Source: Nocardia wallacei (GTDB lineage Bacteria > Actinomycetota > Actinomycetes > Mycobacteriales > Mycobacteriaceae). Taken from it: a stretch of DNA of 64,000 nucleotides. The DNA lies in assembly GCF_014466955.1 (NCBI RefSeq), contig NZ_AP023396.1:6510001-6574000 (forward strand), given 5' to 3'. The notes below the pieces were generated by a model. The model had not been told where the DNA came from. It saw nothing but the letters and a program-made list of their open reading frames with translations, and made no database searches. Made by a program: the position numbers and the translations under genes. Shown in pieces: positions 44,332 through 54,159 of the stretch (within the stretch, counting starts at the first letter, position 1; each line of letters opens with the position of its first letter).

Positions 44332-45207
44332 ATGGCGTGGAACCCCAGCGAAATTCCGGACCTGACCGGGCGGACGTTCGTGATCACCGGAGCCAACGGC
44401 GGTATCGGCAAGCACACCAGCCGGGTGCTGGCCGCCAAGGGCGGCACCGTGATCATGGCCTGCCGCGACACCACCAAGGCTCAGCGGATCGCCGACGGCC
44501 TCGCGGGTGATGTCCGGGTGGCCGCGCTGGATCTGGCCGACCTCGCCTCCATTCGCGAATTCGCCGAACAGACCGGCGAATTCGATGTGCTGATCAACAA
44601 CGCCGGGTTGATGAACATCCCGTTCTCGCGCACCAAGGACGGCTTCGAAACCCAATGGGGCGTCAATCATCTGGGCCACTTCGCGCTGACCGGCCTGCTG
44701 CTCGACCGCATCGGCGACCGGGTGGTGACGCTGTCGAGCATCGCGCACAAGCAGACCCCGAAGCTGTGGGTCGACGATCTGAACTACGAGAAGCGCAAGT
44801 ACCAGCGCAACCTGGCCTATGCGCAGGCCAAGCTGTCGAATCTGATGTTCGCCCGCGAGCTGCAGCGGCGGCTGGCCGAGTCCGGCTCCGCCAAGAAGTC
44901 CTACGCGGTGCACCCGGGCGTCTCCGCGACCGACCTGTTCACGCGGACCGAGACGCCCCTCGACAAGGTCGCCAAGCCATTCATAGCCACGGTCGGGCAC
45001 TCCCCCGCCAAGGCTGCCGAGTCGAGCCTGTTCGCCGCCACCACACCCGACGCCGACCCGAACACGTACTGGGGCCCGACCTGGATGTTCGGCGCGCGCG
45101 GCCCGGTCAAACCGTCGCCGTCGAACAAGCTGTCGCAGAACCGCGAGCTGTGGCGGCGGCTGTGGGAGGAGTCCGAGCGGCTGACGGGCGTCACCTACAA
45201 GTTCTGA
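44332..45207 (+). CDS. Short-chain dehydrogenase (retinol/protochlorophyllide-reductase-like)
   Basis: 291 residues from ATG 44332. Classical SDR: ITGANGGIGKHTSRVLAAKG, VLINNAGLMNIP, VVTLSSIAHK with the active-site Ser, YAQAKLSN with YxxxK, and VHPGVSATDL. It belongs to the RDH/WW-domain-like oxidoreductase group, NADP(H)-dependent. Substrate unknown. Divergent from the large MFS exporter. All catalytic residues are present, in contrast to the SDR at 3469. Confidence 0.93.
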   Translation: MAWNPSEIPDLTGRTFVITGANGGIGKHTSRVLAAKGGTVIMACRDTTKAQRIADGLAGDVRVAALDLADLASIREFAEQTGEFDVLINNAGLMNIPFSRTKDGFETQWGVNHLGHFALTGLLLDRIGDRVVTLSSIAHKQTPKLWVDDLNYEKRKYQRNLAYAQAKLSNLMFARELQRRLAESGSAKKSYAVHPGVSATDLFTRTETPLDKVAKPFIATVGHSPAKAAESSLFAATTPDADPNTYWGPTWMFGARGPVKPSPSNKLSQNRELWRRLWEESERLTGVTYKF

Positions 45208-45232
45208 GCGGCGCGATTCGGGAGGGCCTGCC

Positions 45233-45249
45233 ACTACGTACCGTGTAGT
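45233..45249. promoter_or_regulatory. Inverted repeat upstream of the lprD-like gene
   Basis: ACTAC and GTAGT flank a 7-base spacer (GTACCGT), 11 bases before the GTG start of the next gene. The half-site CTACGTAC also occurs in the BlaI-type operator at 37473. As it lies so close to a GTG without a ribosome-binding site, it may overlap the promoter of a leaderless transcript. Confidence 0.35.
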
Positions 45250-45260
45250 AGACGAGTACC

Positions 45261-45719
45261 GTGGTAGGCGTGTCCGCTCCCCACCGCCACCCGGCTCTGA
45301 TCATCCTGGTGATCGTCGCCACGCTGGTCTGCCTGGCGCTCGGCTGGTGGCAGTGGGGCCGGTTCGAATCGTCGACCGGCACGGCGCAGAATCTCGGTTA
45401 CGCCCTGCAATGGCCGCTGTTCGCGGGGTTCGTGGTGTTCGCCTACTTCCGGTTCGTGCGCCTCGAGCGCGAGACCGCGGCGGAGGAACAGGGCGAGGAC
45501 GCGACCGAGTCGGCGAAACCCGTTGTGCAGCGCGAAATTCCACCCGGCATCCTGCCCGAACGGCCGACCGCGCGCCGCGACGACGATCCGGTCCTCGCCG
45601 AGTACAACCGTTACCTGGCGCAGCTGAACGCCCAGGACACGAGCGGCCCACCCGGCGCGAGGACCACGCCGTCTCCCCACCCGTCATCCATCGCCTCATT
45701 CGAGAGGAGCGCCGGTTGA
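45261..45719 (+). CDS. LprD-like membrane protein (Rv1343c homologue)
   Basis: 152 residues from GTG 45261, no ribosome-binding site, so probably leaderless. One or two N-terminal helices (LIILVIVATLVCLALGWWQW, then LQWPLFAGFVVFAYFRFV) are followed by a cytoplasmic acidic tail with IPPGILPERPTARRDDDPVL and EYNRYLAQLNAQD. The pattern GWWQWGRF and the ILPERP segment match mycobacterial LprD, and the gene neighbourhood is the same. A lipobox is not obvious here. Overlaps the DUF3817 gene (TTGA). Function unknown, conserved in mycolate-forming actinobacteria. Confidence 0.8.
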   Translation: MVGVSAPHRHPALIILVIVATLVCLALGWWQWGRFESSTGTAQNLGYALQWPLFAGFVVFAYFRFVRLERETAAEEQGEDATESAKPVVQREIPPGILPERPTARRDDDPVLAEYNRYLAQLNAQDTSGPPGARTTPSPHPSSIASFERSAG

Positions 45720-46138
45720 GCGCCGCCGAGAACTCCACCGACACCACAGCGAGCACGAGCCGCGCCGCCGCCGCGCCCGCGGGCCAACCCCTCGACGGCG
45801 CCGGGGCGAGCACCGCGCGCATCCGCTCGGCGCTCACCCGGTACCGGGTGCTGGCCTACATCACCGGCGTGTGGCTGCTGCTGCTCTGCGCCGAGATGGT
45901 CTACAAGTACCTGCTGCTCGCGGACAGCAGCACGGCGCCGCACTGGCTGTTCTATGTCGGCCAGATCCACGGCATCTTCTACATGCTGTACCTGGTCTTC
46001 ACCATCGATCTGGCGATCAAGACCCGCTGGAAGCCCGGCACCACGGTGATCACCGCGCTGGCCGGCACCATCCCGTTCCTGTCCTTCGTCTGCGAGCACT
46101 ACCGCACCCGACAGGTCCGGGCCTCCTACAACCTCTGA
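45716..46138 (+). CDS. DUF3817 membrane protein (Rv1342c homologue)
   Basis: 140 residues from TTG 45716, whose last bases form the stop of the previous gene (TTGA overlap) and which has GAGAGGAG upstream. Seen: three membrane helices with YRVLAYITGVWLLLLCAEM, VGQIHGIFYMLYLVFTIDLA and VITALAGTIPFLSFVCEH, the last ending HYRTRQVRASY, characteristic of DUF3817. Function unknown. Translationally coupled to the lprD-like gene, as in M. tuberculosis where the two are neighbours. Tail-to-tail with rdgB. Confidence 0.85.
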   Translation: MSAAENSTDTTASTSRAAAAPAGQPLDGAGASTARIRSALTRYRVLAYITGVWLLLLCAEMVYKYLLLADSSTAPHWLFYVGQIHGIFYMLYLVFTIDLAIKTRWKPGTTVITALAGTIPFLSFVCEHYRTRQVRASYNL

Positions 46139-46148
46139 CCATTGCCCG

Positions 46149-46763
46149 TCACGCTCCAGCCAATTCGGCCAAGGCGGGGAGTAGGGCGCGCAGGGCGCGG
46201 CCGCGGTGGGAGGCGGCGTCCTTCTCGGCGGGGGTGAGCTGGGCCGAGGTGCGGGTCTCGCCGTCCGGGACGAACAGCGGATCGTAGCCGAAGCCGTTGT
46301 CGCCGAGGGGCTCCCGACGAATCACCCCGGGCCATTCGCCGACCGTGACGACCTCGTGGCCGTCGGCGACCAGGGCGCACGCGGAGACGAACCGTGCCCC
46401 GCGCCGCTCGTCGGGAACGTCGGACAATTGCGCCAGGAGCAGGTCGTTGTTGGCGGTGTCGTCGCCGTGGCGCCCGGACCACCGCGCCGACAGCACGCCT
46501 GGCATACCGTTGAGCGCGTCCACCGCGAGACCGGAATCGTCCGCGACACAGGGCAATCCGGTGGCTGCCGCGCCGTCACGTGCCTTGGCCAGCGCGTTCT
46601 CCTCGAAGGTCGCGCCCGTCTCGGGAGCCTCCGGATAGGGCGGCACCTCGTCCAGGCCCACGATCTCGACGCCCTCGATACCGGCTTCGGCGAGAATGCG
46701 CCGCAATTCGTCGAGTTTCTTAGTATTGCGGCTGGCGACCAGCACGCGCCGCGCCGCGGTCAC
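46149..46763 (-). CDS. rdgB: RdgB/HAM1 dITP/XTP pyrophosphatase
   Basis: 204 residues from GTG 46763, overlapping the rph stop by 4 bases (GTGA). House-cleaning enzyme that hydrolyses non-canonical purine NTPs (dITP, XTP) to monophosphates. Seen: [14 protein letters not shown] (SxNxxK substrate loop), [24 protein letters not shown] with catalytic Asp, [10 protein letters not shown], and [12 protein letters not shown]. Coupled with rph as in mycobacteria (Rv1340-Rv1341). Confidence 0.95.
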   Translation of the reverse strand: MTAARRVLVASRNTKKLDELRRILAEAGIEGVEIVGLDEVPPYPEAPETGATFEENALAKARDGAAATGLPCVADDSGLAVDALNGMPGVLSARWSGRHGDDTANNDLLLAQLSDVPDERRGARFVSACALVADGHEVVTVGEWPGVIRREPLGDNGFGYDPLFVPDGETRTSAQLTPAEKDAASHRGRALRALLPALAELAGA

Positions 46764-47524
46764 TTCCGCTTCCCGGGCTCCGGCAGCGCACCGGGGTACG
46801 GCAGCGCCAGCGCCTCCCGCTGCACCTCGAACAGTCGCTCGCACCCGGCCAGCGCGGAATCGAGCAGCTTGTCCAGCGTGGAACGCGGGAAGGTGGCGCC
46901 CTCGCCGGTGCCCTGGATCTCCACCAGCGTGCCCGTATCGGTGGCCACCACGTTCATGTCGACCTCGGCGCGCGAGTCCTCCTCGTAGGGCAGGTCCAGC
47001 CGCACCCGGCCGTCGACCACGCCCACGCTCACCGCGGCGATCATGCACGAGATGGGCTGGGGGTCGGCCAGTTGCCCGGCCGCGCCAAGATAGGTGACGG
47101 CGTCGGCCAGCGCCACGTACGCGCCGGTGATGGCGGCCGTGCGGGTACCGCCGTCGGCCTGCAGCACATCGCAGTCCAGCGCGATGGTGTTCTCGCCGAT
47201 CGCGGCCAGGTCGATGCAGGCCCGCAGCGAGCGCCCGACCAACCGGCTGATCTCCTGGGTGCGCCCACCGACCTTGCCCTTCACCGACTCCCGGCCGCTA
47301 CGGGTGTGGGTGGCCGCGGGCAACATCGCGTATTCGGCTGTGAGCCAACCCAATCCGGAGTCACGCCGCCACGGCGGCACCCCCTCGGTGACACTGGCGG
47401 TGCACATCACCCGCGTCTGCCCGAACTCCACCAGCACCGAACCCGCTGGATGCGTGGTGAACCCACGGGTGATCCGGACCTCGCGGAGTTCGTCGTCCGC
47501 CCTGCCATCGGCTCGTCTCGACAC
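46760..47524 (-). CDS. rph: Ribonuclease PH
   Basis: 254 residues from GTG 47524. Phosphate-dependent 3' exoribonuclease that trims tRNA precursors. Seen: [46 protein letters not shown] with the phosphate-binding Arg pair, [20 protein letters not shown], and [10 protein letters not shown]. The length is that of actinobacterial RphA. It sits between the Rv1339-type gene (22 bases upstream) and rdgB (4-base overlap), a conserved operon. Confidence 0.96.
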   Translation of the reverse strand: MSRRADGRADDELREVRITRGFTTHPAGSVLVEFGQTRVMCTASVTEGVPPWRRDSGLGWLTAEYAMLPAATHTRSGRESVKGKVGGRTQEISRLVGRSLRACIDLAAIGENTIALDCDVLQADGGTRTAAITGAYVALADAVTYLGAAGQLADPQPISCMIAAVSVGVVDGRVRLDLPYEEDSRAEVDMNVVATDTGTLVEIQGTGEGATFPRSTLDKLLDSALAGCERLFEVQREALALPYPGALPEPGKRK

Positions 47525-47546
47525 GAACAGCAGCCTAGTGGGCCGC

Positions 47547-48311
47547 TCAGATCTCGATGACCTCGCCCGGCGACACGGCGTGCACGGGGCCGCTGAACTG
47601 TTCCTTCGCCTCCGCGATCACGTCCTCGCGGGAGGTCCACGGCGGGATGTGGGTCAGCAGCAACTCACCCACACCGGCCCGGGTGGCGATCTCGCCGGCC
47701 TCGGCGCCGGACAGGTGGATGCCCGGCGGTCGATTGGCCGGATCGTGCGTCCATGATGCCTCCGACAACAGCACGTCGGCGCCCTGCGCTAGTTCGAAGA
47801 CCGCCGGGCACAGCGCGGTGTCGCCGGTGTACACCAGGACCCGGCCGGACGCCGTGGTGAGCCGCAGGCCGTAGGACTCCGGCGGGTGGAACATGCGCCT
47901 GGCGACCACGGTGTGCCCGGGGCCGAAGGTGATCTGCTCGCCCTCCGACCACGGCCGCATATCGATGACGTCGGACCAGTCGTCGCATTCGCCGCCGATC
48001 TCGGCCGACGCGTTGCCGATGCGCAGCGCGGAATCCGAGGGGCCGTACACGATCGCGCGGCCGCTCGGCGGGTTCGGGTGGTAGCGCCGCCAGACCAGCA
48101 GGCCGGGCAGATCCAGGCAGTGGTCGGCGTGCAGGTGGGTGAGGAAGATGTCGACCTCGCCCGGGTCCAGATAGCGCTGCAGGGCGCCCAGAATGCCGGG
48201 ACCGAAATCGATCACCGTCGGTGTCATGTCCGGACCGGTGAGCAGATAACCCGACGCGGGGGAATCCGGGCCGGACACACTGCCCGAACACCCGAGGACG
48301 GTGAGGCGCAT
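47547..48311 (-). CDS. MBL-fold phosphodiesterase (Rv1339 homologue)
   Basis: 254 residues from ATG 48311. Metallo-beta-lactamase fold of the RNase Z-like group: [29 protein letters not shown] with HxHx[12 protein letters not shown] with the bridging Asp, SEASW, and a C-terminal LLTHIPPW. M. tuberculosis Rv1339 is reported to hydrolyse cyclic nucleotides (atypical class II cAMP phosphodiesterase). Intracellular. Lies in the conserved order before rph; the murI gene expected on its upstream side is absent here. Confidence 0.9.
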   Translation of the reverse strand: MRLTVLGCSGSVSGPDSPASGYLLTGPDMTPTVIDFGPGILGALQRYLDPGEVDIFLTHLHADHCLDLPGLLVWRRYHPNPPSGRAIVYGPSDSALRIGNASAEIGGECDDWSDVIDMRPWSEGEQITFGPGHTVVARRMFHPPESYGLRLTTASGRVLVYTGDTALCPAVFELAQGADVLLSEASWTHDPANRPPGIHLSGAEAGEIATRAGVGELLLTHIPPWTSREDVIAEAKEQFSGPVHAVSPGEVIEI

Positions 48312-48379
48312 TCCCCCATGCTGCCACGCTGAATTCTCACTCAAGAGGGGATCCCCCAAACACCGGCCGGGCTCCGCGA

Positions 48380-49084
48380 TCATCCCGGCGACGCGGGGCG
48401 GCCGACACTACCCCCGCGGCGACGACGACGTTCATCCCCAGAGAGTACCCAGCCGGCAACCAGTCCACCCACCGCCCCGAAAAGATGTCCTTGCCAAGAG
48501 ATTCCGGGCTGCCCGGGCAGCACTCCCCACAGGATCGACCCGTACAGCAATCCCACGACCAGGCCGATCAGCATCTGCCAGAGGTTGCGCGCGAAGAACC
48601 CGCGGGAGACCAGGTAGGTGAGCCACCCGAACACCAGCACCGACGCGCCGACGTGCACCGAGTTCGGATCCGCGATCAGCCAGGTCCCGAAACCACCGAT
48701 CAGCCAGATGATGGCGGTGGCCGCCAGGCCGCGGCCGATCCCGGTGAGCAGCGTCAGCAGGCCGAGCACGAGCACCGGCAGGGTGTTGCCGATCAGATGC
48801 GCCCAATTGTCGTGCAGCACCGGCGCGAACAGGATTCCGGTCAGCCCGTCGGTGGTGCGCGGGCGCACGCCCTCCTGCTCCAGCCGTTCACCGGTGGCGG
48901 TGTCGACGCCTTCGATGCCGTAGAGCAGCACGACGAAGCCGAGGGTGAGCGCGATCGCGCGCTGCCACAACAGTTTCAGCGCCGCGGACGAGTCGCCCCG
49001 CTGCGCGAGCGGCGATTTCCCCTGCGGCCCGCGCCGGGCCGCGATCCGATCGGGATCGAACGACGAACCCATTCCTGCGGTCAC
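48380..49084 (-). CDS. Rhomboid family intramembrane serine protease
   Basis: 234 residues from GTG 49084, preferred because GGAGG is 9 bases upstream; ATG 49072 has its only purine run touching it. Six membrane helices. Catalytic features: HLIGNTLPVLVLG with the oxyanion Asn, GASVLVFGWLTYL with the nucleophile Ser, and QGHLFGAVGGLVAGW with the catalytic His. Cleaves membrane proteins within the bilayer; substrates unknown. In the M. tuberculosis order this is Rv1337, after cysM. The stop is 68 bases from the phosphodiesterase start. Confidence 0.9.
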   Translation of the reverse strand: MTAGMGSSFDPDRIAARRGPQGKSPLAQRGDSSAALKLLWQRAIALTLGFVVLLYGIEGVDTATGERLEQEGVRPRTTDGLTGILFAPVLHDNWAHLIGNTLPVLVLGLLTLLTGIGRGLAATAIIWLIGGFGTWLIADPNSVHVGASVLVFGWLTYLVSRGFFARNLWQMLIGLVVGLLYGSILWGVLPGQPGISWQGHLFGAVGGLVAGWVLSGDERRRRRGGSVGRPASPG

Positions 49085-49191
49085 GGGCCACCACCTCCTC
49101 GCGAAGACCTCGTGGCGGTACCGGCCCCCTCTGCGACCGGCCGCCGCACCTCCGAGCGTACCGATGAACGCGCCGGGCCCGCCGAATCGGC

Positions 49192-50160
<969 letters not shown>

Positions 50161-50442
50161 TCAGCGCGCCGCGCCGCCGGCGACGGCGGGCAGGATCGTC
50201 ACGGTGCCGCCTTCGGGTACCTCGGCCGCGAGACCGCCGGCGAACCGCACGTCCTCGTCGTCGACGTAGATGTTGACGTAGCGGTTGAGCTTGCCGTCCG
50301 ACAGCAGCCGCTCCTTCAGCCCGGAGTAGTTGTTCTCCAGGTCGTCGATCACCGCGGCGAGGGTGGCGCCGGTGGCCTGCACGCGCTTCTCGCCACCGGT
50401 GTGGGTGCGCATGATGGTCGGGATGGACACGGTTACCGGCAT
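50161..50442 (-). CDS. cysO: CysO, ubiquitin-like sulfur carrier protein
   Basis: 93 residues from ATG 50442. Beta-grasp protein of the ThiS/MoaD class whose C-terminal Gly-Gly is converted to a thiocarboxylate, then to a Cys adduct by CysM. Seen: VTVSIPTIMRTHTGGEKRV, NRYVNIYVDDEDVRFAGGL and the end VTILPAVAGGAAR. Most CysO proteins end exactly at Gly-Gly; here three residues (AAR) follow and would have to be removed before activation. The JAMM protease encoded 49 bases upstream (mec) is the natural candidate. Sits between mec and cysM. Confidence 0.93.
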   Translation of the reverse strand: MPVTVSIPTIMRTHTGGEKRVQATGATLAAVIDDLENNYSGLKERLLSDGKLNRYVNIYVDDEDVRFAGGLAAEVPEGGTVTILPAVAGGAAR

Positions 50443-50491
50443 GGGGTGCTCCTTGCTTGCTGTCGGGACGGTGTTCCGGATGCGGACGGGC

Positions 50492-50914
50492 TCAGACGGT
50501 CGAGTATTCGGGCACGATCCGCACCGGTTCCTCGGTCACCACGCCGTCCACGATCCGGTAGCTGCGCAGTTCGTGCTGTTCCGGGTCGCGCGTGGAGACC
50601 AGTACGTAATGGGCGTTGGGCTCGGCGGCGTAGGAGATGTCGGTACGGCTGGGATAGGCCTCGGTCGCGGTGTGGGAGTGGTAGACGACCACCGGTTCCT
50701 CGTCACGGTCGTCCATCTCGCGCCAGACCCGCAGCTGCTCGCCGGAGTCGAAGCGGTAGAACGTCGGCGATCGTTCGGCGTTCAGCATCGCGACGAATCG
50801 CTCGGGGCGGTCGGATCCCTCGGGCCCGGCGATGATGCCGCAGGCTTCGTCCGGGTGGTCGGCGCGCGCGTGCGCCACCATCGCATCGACGAGGTCGGCC
50901 CTGATCACCAGCAC
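50492..50914 (-). CDS. mec: Mec, JAMM-type [CysO]-cysteine peptidase
   Basis: 140 residues from GTG 50914 with GGAAGG upstream. Zinc peptidase of the MPN+/JAMM family that releases cysteine from the CysO-Cys conjugate. Seen: a Glu in the DEACGIIAGPEG segment and VVVYHSHTATEAYPSRTDI with the HxH-x9-D metal site (near residue 90). First gene of mec-cysO-cysM. Preceded by a SigH/SigR-type promoter. If CysO is made with its AAR tail, Mec may also mature it. Confidence 0.94.
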   Translation of the reverse strand: MLVIRADLVDAMVAHARADHPDEACGIIAGPEGSDRPERFVAMLNAERSPTFYRFDSGEQLRVWREMDDRDEEPVVVYHSHTATEAYPSRTDISYAAEPNAHYVLVSTRDPEQHELRSYRIVDGVVTEEPVRIVPEYSTV

Positions 50915-50973
50915 AGTCGAAATCCTTCCGCTCACACCCGACGCACGCGCCACGAAGTCGAAACGCTGTCGTC

Positions 50974-50999
50974 AACGGCCCAGAATATGCACCTATTCC
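50974..50999 (-). promoter_or_regulatory. SigH/SigR-type promoter of mec-cysO-cysM
   Basis: On the minus strand GGAAT (50999-50995) and GTT (50976-50974) are separated by exactly 18 bases, the consensus reported for SigR of Streptomyces and SigH of mycobacteria (GGAAT-N18-GTT). The GTT lies about 60 bases before the mec start. Thiol-oxidative stress induction is therefore expected. The 187-base gap otherwise holds no gene. Confidence 0.65.
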
Positions 51000-51100
51000 C
51001 CGCCGGACGGCCGCAGCCCCCGAATTTCCCGCGCCGGATCGGAAAATGTGCTAGTCGACGTCACTGTCAATAGTTGCGCGCAGCGAGATTCGAATTCGGA

Positions 51101-51703
51101 TCACGGCGCCAAGGCTTGCAGCAGGGAATCCTGCATCCAGGTGAGCCAGTGGTAGACGTCCAGGTGCGGCGCCCGCGGGTCGTCAAGATCGAGCTGATCG
51201 GGGGTGTCGTTCTCGATGCCGAGGGCGGTGCCCAGCGCCAGCCGCACGTCGTTGAGGGCGGTCAGCCAGGCGTCGGCCTGTTCGGGGGTGAGCACGATCT
51301 TGCCGCCCGTCGCGGGCAGGGTCTCGAGCACCACACCGCCCGCGGCCACCTTGGCCTCGATGATGTCGGGCTCGTGCAGCCCGCGCAGGGCGCTGTTGAG
51401 ATCGGCGCGGTCGGCGTCGGGCGAGCCGGGCTCGGGCCGGTGGAAGTCCGGCAGCAGCCGCGCCAGCCGCGGATCGTCCGGGGGACTCGTGTTGCCGCTG
51501 CGTAGCCCGGTGAGCGCGGCGAGATCGTCCTCGGGCGCGGACTCCGCCCGGTCGGTCAGCAGGCCGGTCACCGCGCCCACCAGCGAGCGCAGCACCTCCG
51601 CCTCCCGCGCTTCCATCTCCGACCGCAGCTTGAGCCCGCTCAGCGAGTTCTTCCTGCTCCACTTGCGCACGGGGCTACGGTAGTCGTCCCGGTCAGTCGT
51701 CAC
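51101..51703 (-). CDS. DUF2017 family protein (Rv1332 homologue)
   Basis: 200 residues from GTG 51703, overlapping the end of clpS by 11 bases. Helical, acidic protein with [20 protein letters not shown] near the N-terminus, a central Asp-rich linker, LRGLHEPDI and a C-terminal [20 protein letters not shown] followed by [12 protein letters not shown]. No enzymatic motif or membrane segment. Always next to clpS in actinobacteria, so a link to ClpS-ClpC proteolysis is possible. Function unknown. Confidence 0.85.
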   Translation of the reverse strand: MTTDRDDYRSPVRKWSRKNSLSGLKLRSEMEAREAEVLRSLVGAVTGLLTDRAESAPEDDLAALTGLRSGNTSPPDDPRLARLLPDFHRPEPGSPDADRADLNSALRGLHEPDIIEAKVAAGGVVLETLPATGGKIVLTPEQADAWLTALNDVRLALGTALGIENDTPDQLDLDDPRAPHLDVYHWLTWMQDSLLQALAP

Positions 51704-51992
51704 GCTGCATGGTGGCCCAGAGCCCGGCCGCGTGTAGTCGCTGCACGTCGTGCTCCATCCTGTCGCGGGAACCGGACGAAACCACCGCCTTGCCCTCGTT
51801 GTGCACCTTGAGCATCAACTCGGTTGCCTTGGCTTTGCTGTAGCCGAACAGCTTCTGGAATATGTAGGTGACGTAGTGCATCAGGTTCACCGGATCGTCC
51901 CAGACCACCGTGACCCACGGCCGGTCCTCGGCCTCCAGGATCTCGGTGGCCTCGACGGTCTCCGGAGTCGCCTGCGGCGCCGAAAGCCGCAC
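51693..51992 (-). CDS. clpS: ClpS adaptor protein
   Basis: 99 residues from GTG 51992, a start that gives the usual length (about 100); ATG 52079 would add 29 residues unlike the family. N-end-rule adaptor that delivers substrates with bulky N-terminal residues to ClpC/ClpP. Seen: [20 protein letters not shown] with the conserved Asp-Asp-Pro-Val-Asn ClpC-binding and pocket segment, VHNEGKAVV and [20 protein letters not shown]. Divergent from pncB and followed by the DUF2017 gene. Confidence 0.95.
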   Translation of the reverse strand: MRLSAPQATPETVEATEILEAEDRPWVTVVWDDPVNLMHYVTYIFQKLFGYSKAKATELMLKVHNEGKAVVSSGSRDRMEHDVQRLHAAGLWATMQRDD

Positions 51993-52207
51993 GGTGGCGA
52001 TGCCCGCGAGGCGCGTCGTGTGCACCGCGGTCACGTTCGCGCCGACCGGACCGGCAGCGACCCGGACAGCGTGGTTCATGCACAGTCCCATAACCCTCAG
52101 GGTACGACTCGGCCCCGGATAAACAACACCCGCCGGTAGCCGATTCGTGCTTCTTCCCAGCCACATCCGGGACCCGCGCGGGCGAGCCGGCTGGCTACAG
52201 TGGCGGC

Positions 52208-53518
52208 GTGGACACCGCCTCGGCACCCAGCACCGCGCTGCTGACCGACCAGTACGAACTGACCATGCTGGCGGCCGCGCTGGCCGACGGCTCGGCCCGG
52301 CGGCAGTGCACCTTCGAGGTATTCGCCAGGAGGTTGCCACCTGGTCGGCGCTACGGCGTGGTCGCGGGCACCGGCCGGTTGCTCGACGCGCTGGCCGAAT
52401 TCCGGTTCGGCGCGGCCGAACTCGACGTCGCCGCCGGTTTCCTCGACGACCGCACGCTGGCGTGGCTGCGCGACTACCGGTTCTCCGGTGATATCGACGG
52501 CTACCGCGAGGGCGACCTCTACTTCCCGGGCTCGCCGATCCTGTCGGTGCGGGGCGATTTCGCCGAATGCGTCGTGCTGGAGACGCTGATCCTGTCGATC
52601 CTCAACCACGACAGCGCGATCGCCGCCGCGGCGGCCCGCATGGTCAGCGTCGCGGACGGCCGCCGGATGATCGAGATGGGATCCCGGCGCACCCACGAAC
52701 TGGCCGCGCCGGCCTGCGCCCGCGCCGCCTACCTGGCAGGTTTCGACGCGACCTCGAATCTTGAAGCGGTGCGCCGCTACGGCGTACCCGGCGCGGGCAC
52801 CAGCGCGCACGCGTTCACGCTGCTGCACAGCGGGCCGGACGGTCAGCACGAGGCGGCGGCATTCCGCAGCCAGCTCGAGGTGCTCGGCATCGGCACCACG
52901 CTGCTGGTCGACACCTTCGACATCACCCAGGGCGTGGCCACCGCCATCGAGGTGGCCGGGCCCGAACTGGGCGGGGTGCGCATCGACTCCGGCGATCTCG
53001 GCGTTCTGGCCCGGCAGGTGCGCGAGCAGCTCGACGCGCTCGGGGCGACCCGGACCCGGATCGTGGTGTCGGGAGATCTGGACGAGTACTCCATCGCCGG
53101 ACTGCGCGCCGAACCGGTCGACGCGTACGGCGTGGGCACCGCGCTGGTCACCGGATCCGGCGCGCCGACCGCCGGAATGGTCTACAAGCTGGTCGAGGTG
53201 GAGGGCGTGCCGGTCGCCAAGCGCAGCAGTCACAAGGAGTCGCGCGGCGGTACCAAACTGGCGGTGCGGTTGTCGCGCGAGACCGGAACGATCGTGGAGG
53301 AGATCGTGTACCCGGCCGCCGGGCCGCGCCCCGATCCCGGCGACTTCGAGCTGCGCGAGCTGCTGGTTCCGCTGGTCCGCGCGGGCGCGATCGTCGACGA
53401 TCGGCCCGGCCTGTCACAGGCTCGGGACCTGGTCGCCCGTGGCCGGGTCAGCCTGCCCTGGGAGGGTTTGAAACTGTCGGCCGGGGAACCCGCGATCCCG
53501 ACCACCTTCCTACAATGA
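52208..53518 (+). CDS. pncB: Nicotinate phosphoribosyltransferase
   Basis: 436 residues from GTG 52208. Converts nicotinate and PRPP to nicotinate mononucleotide in NAD salvage. Seen: [11 protein letters not shown] at the N-terminus, [35 protein letters not shown] with catalytic His/Arg, [24 protein letters not shown] near residue 260, and [13 protein letters not shown]. The clpS-pncB divergence is as in M. tuberculosis (Rv1331/Rv1330c). Directly followed by pncA, giving both steps from nicotinamide to NaMN. Confidence 0.96.
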   Translation: MDTASAPSTALLTDQYELTMLAAALADGSARRQCTFEVFARRLPPGRRYGVVAGTGRLLDALAEFRFGAAELDVAAGFLDDRTLAWLRDYRFSGDIDGYREGDLYFPGSPILSVRGDFAECVVLETLILSILNHDSAIAAAAARMVSVADGRRMIEMGSRRTHELAAPACARAAYLAGFDATSNLEAVRRYGVPGAGTSAHAFTLLHSGPDGQHEAAAFRSQLEVLGIGTTLLVDTFDITQGVATAIEVAGPELGGVRIDSGDLGVLARQVREQLDALGATRTRIVVSGDLDEYSIAGLRAEPVDAYGVGTALVTGSGAPTAGMVYKLVEVEGVPVAKRSSHKESRGGTKLAVRLSRETGTIVEEIVYPAAGPRPDPGDFELRELLVPLVRAGAIVDDRPGLSQARDLVARGRVSLPWEGLKLSAGEPAIPTTFLQ

Positions 53519-53544
53519 AGGGCACCGAACCTGAGGTGCGAAAC

Positions 53545-54120
53545 ATGACCAGAGCACTCATCGTCGTCGACGTTCAGAACGATTTCTGCGAGGGCGGCTC
53601 GCTGGCCGTCGCGGGCGGCGCCGCGGTGGCCCGGCGGATCAGTGAGTACCTGGGTGACCAGGGTGACTCCGACTACGCCGCCGTCGTGGCGACCCGCGAC
53701 CATCACATCGACCCGGGCGCGCATTTCTCCGACGACCCCGACTATGTCGGCACCTGGCCGCCGCACTGCCGCGTCGGGACGCCGGGCGCCGAGTTCCATC
53801 CGAACCTCGATCTCGGCCCGATCGAGGAGATCTTCTCCAAAGGCGAATACAGCGCGGCCTATTCGGGTTTCGAGGGCGCCGCCGCCGACGGCACTCCCCT
53901 CGCGGACTGGTTGCGCGCCAACGACATCGACACCGTCGACGTGTGCGGTATCGCCACCGACCACTGTGTGCGTGCCACCGCGCTGGACGCCCGCGCCGCG
54001 GGTTTCGACACCCGGGTGCTGCTGGGGCTCACCGCGGCCGTCGCCCCGGGCACGGCCGCCGATGCCCTCGCGCAGATGCGCGGGGCCGGTATCGAACTGG
54101 CGGGCGAGCTGGAACGCTGA
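53545..54120 (+). CDS. pncA: Nicotinamidase
   Basis: 191 residues from ATG 53545 (GAGGTG 7 bases upstream); an in-frame ATG at 53515 overlaps the pncB stop and would add 10 residues. Hydrolyses nicotinamide to nicotinate; relatives activate pyrazinamide. Seen: LIVVDVQNDFCEGGSLAV with the catalytic Asp, ATRDHHIDPGAHF with metal-binding Asp and His, WPPHC, FSKGEY with catalytic Lys, and GIATDHCVRATA with catalytic Cys. Downstream of pncB as a salvage operon. After it the conserved block is interrupted until dinG. Confidence 0.96.
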   Translation: MTRALIVVDVQNDFCEGGSLAVAGGAAVARRISEYLGDQGDSDYAAVVATRDHHIDPGAHFSDDPDYVGTWPPHCRVGTPGAEFHPNLDLGPIEEIFSKGEYSAAYSGFEGAAADGTPLADWLRANDIDTVDVCGIATDHCVRATALDARAAGFDTRVLLGLTAAVAPGTAADALAQMRGAGIELAGELER

Positions 54121-54159
54121 CGGCCCCGCCGACGCGCGGCGAGGCCGGATCGCGCGGTG

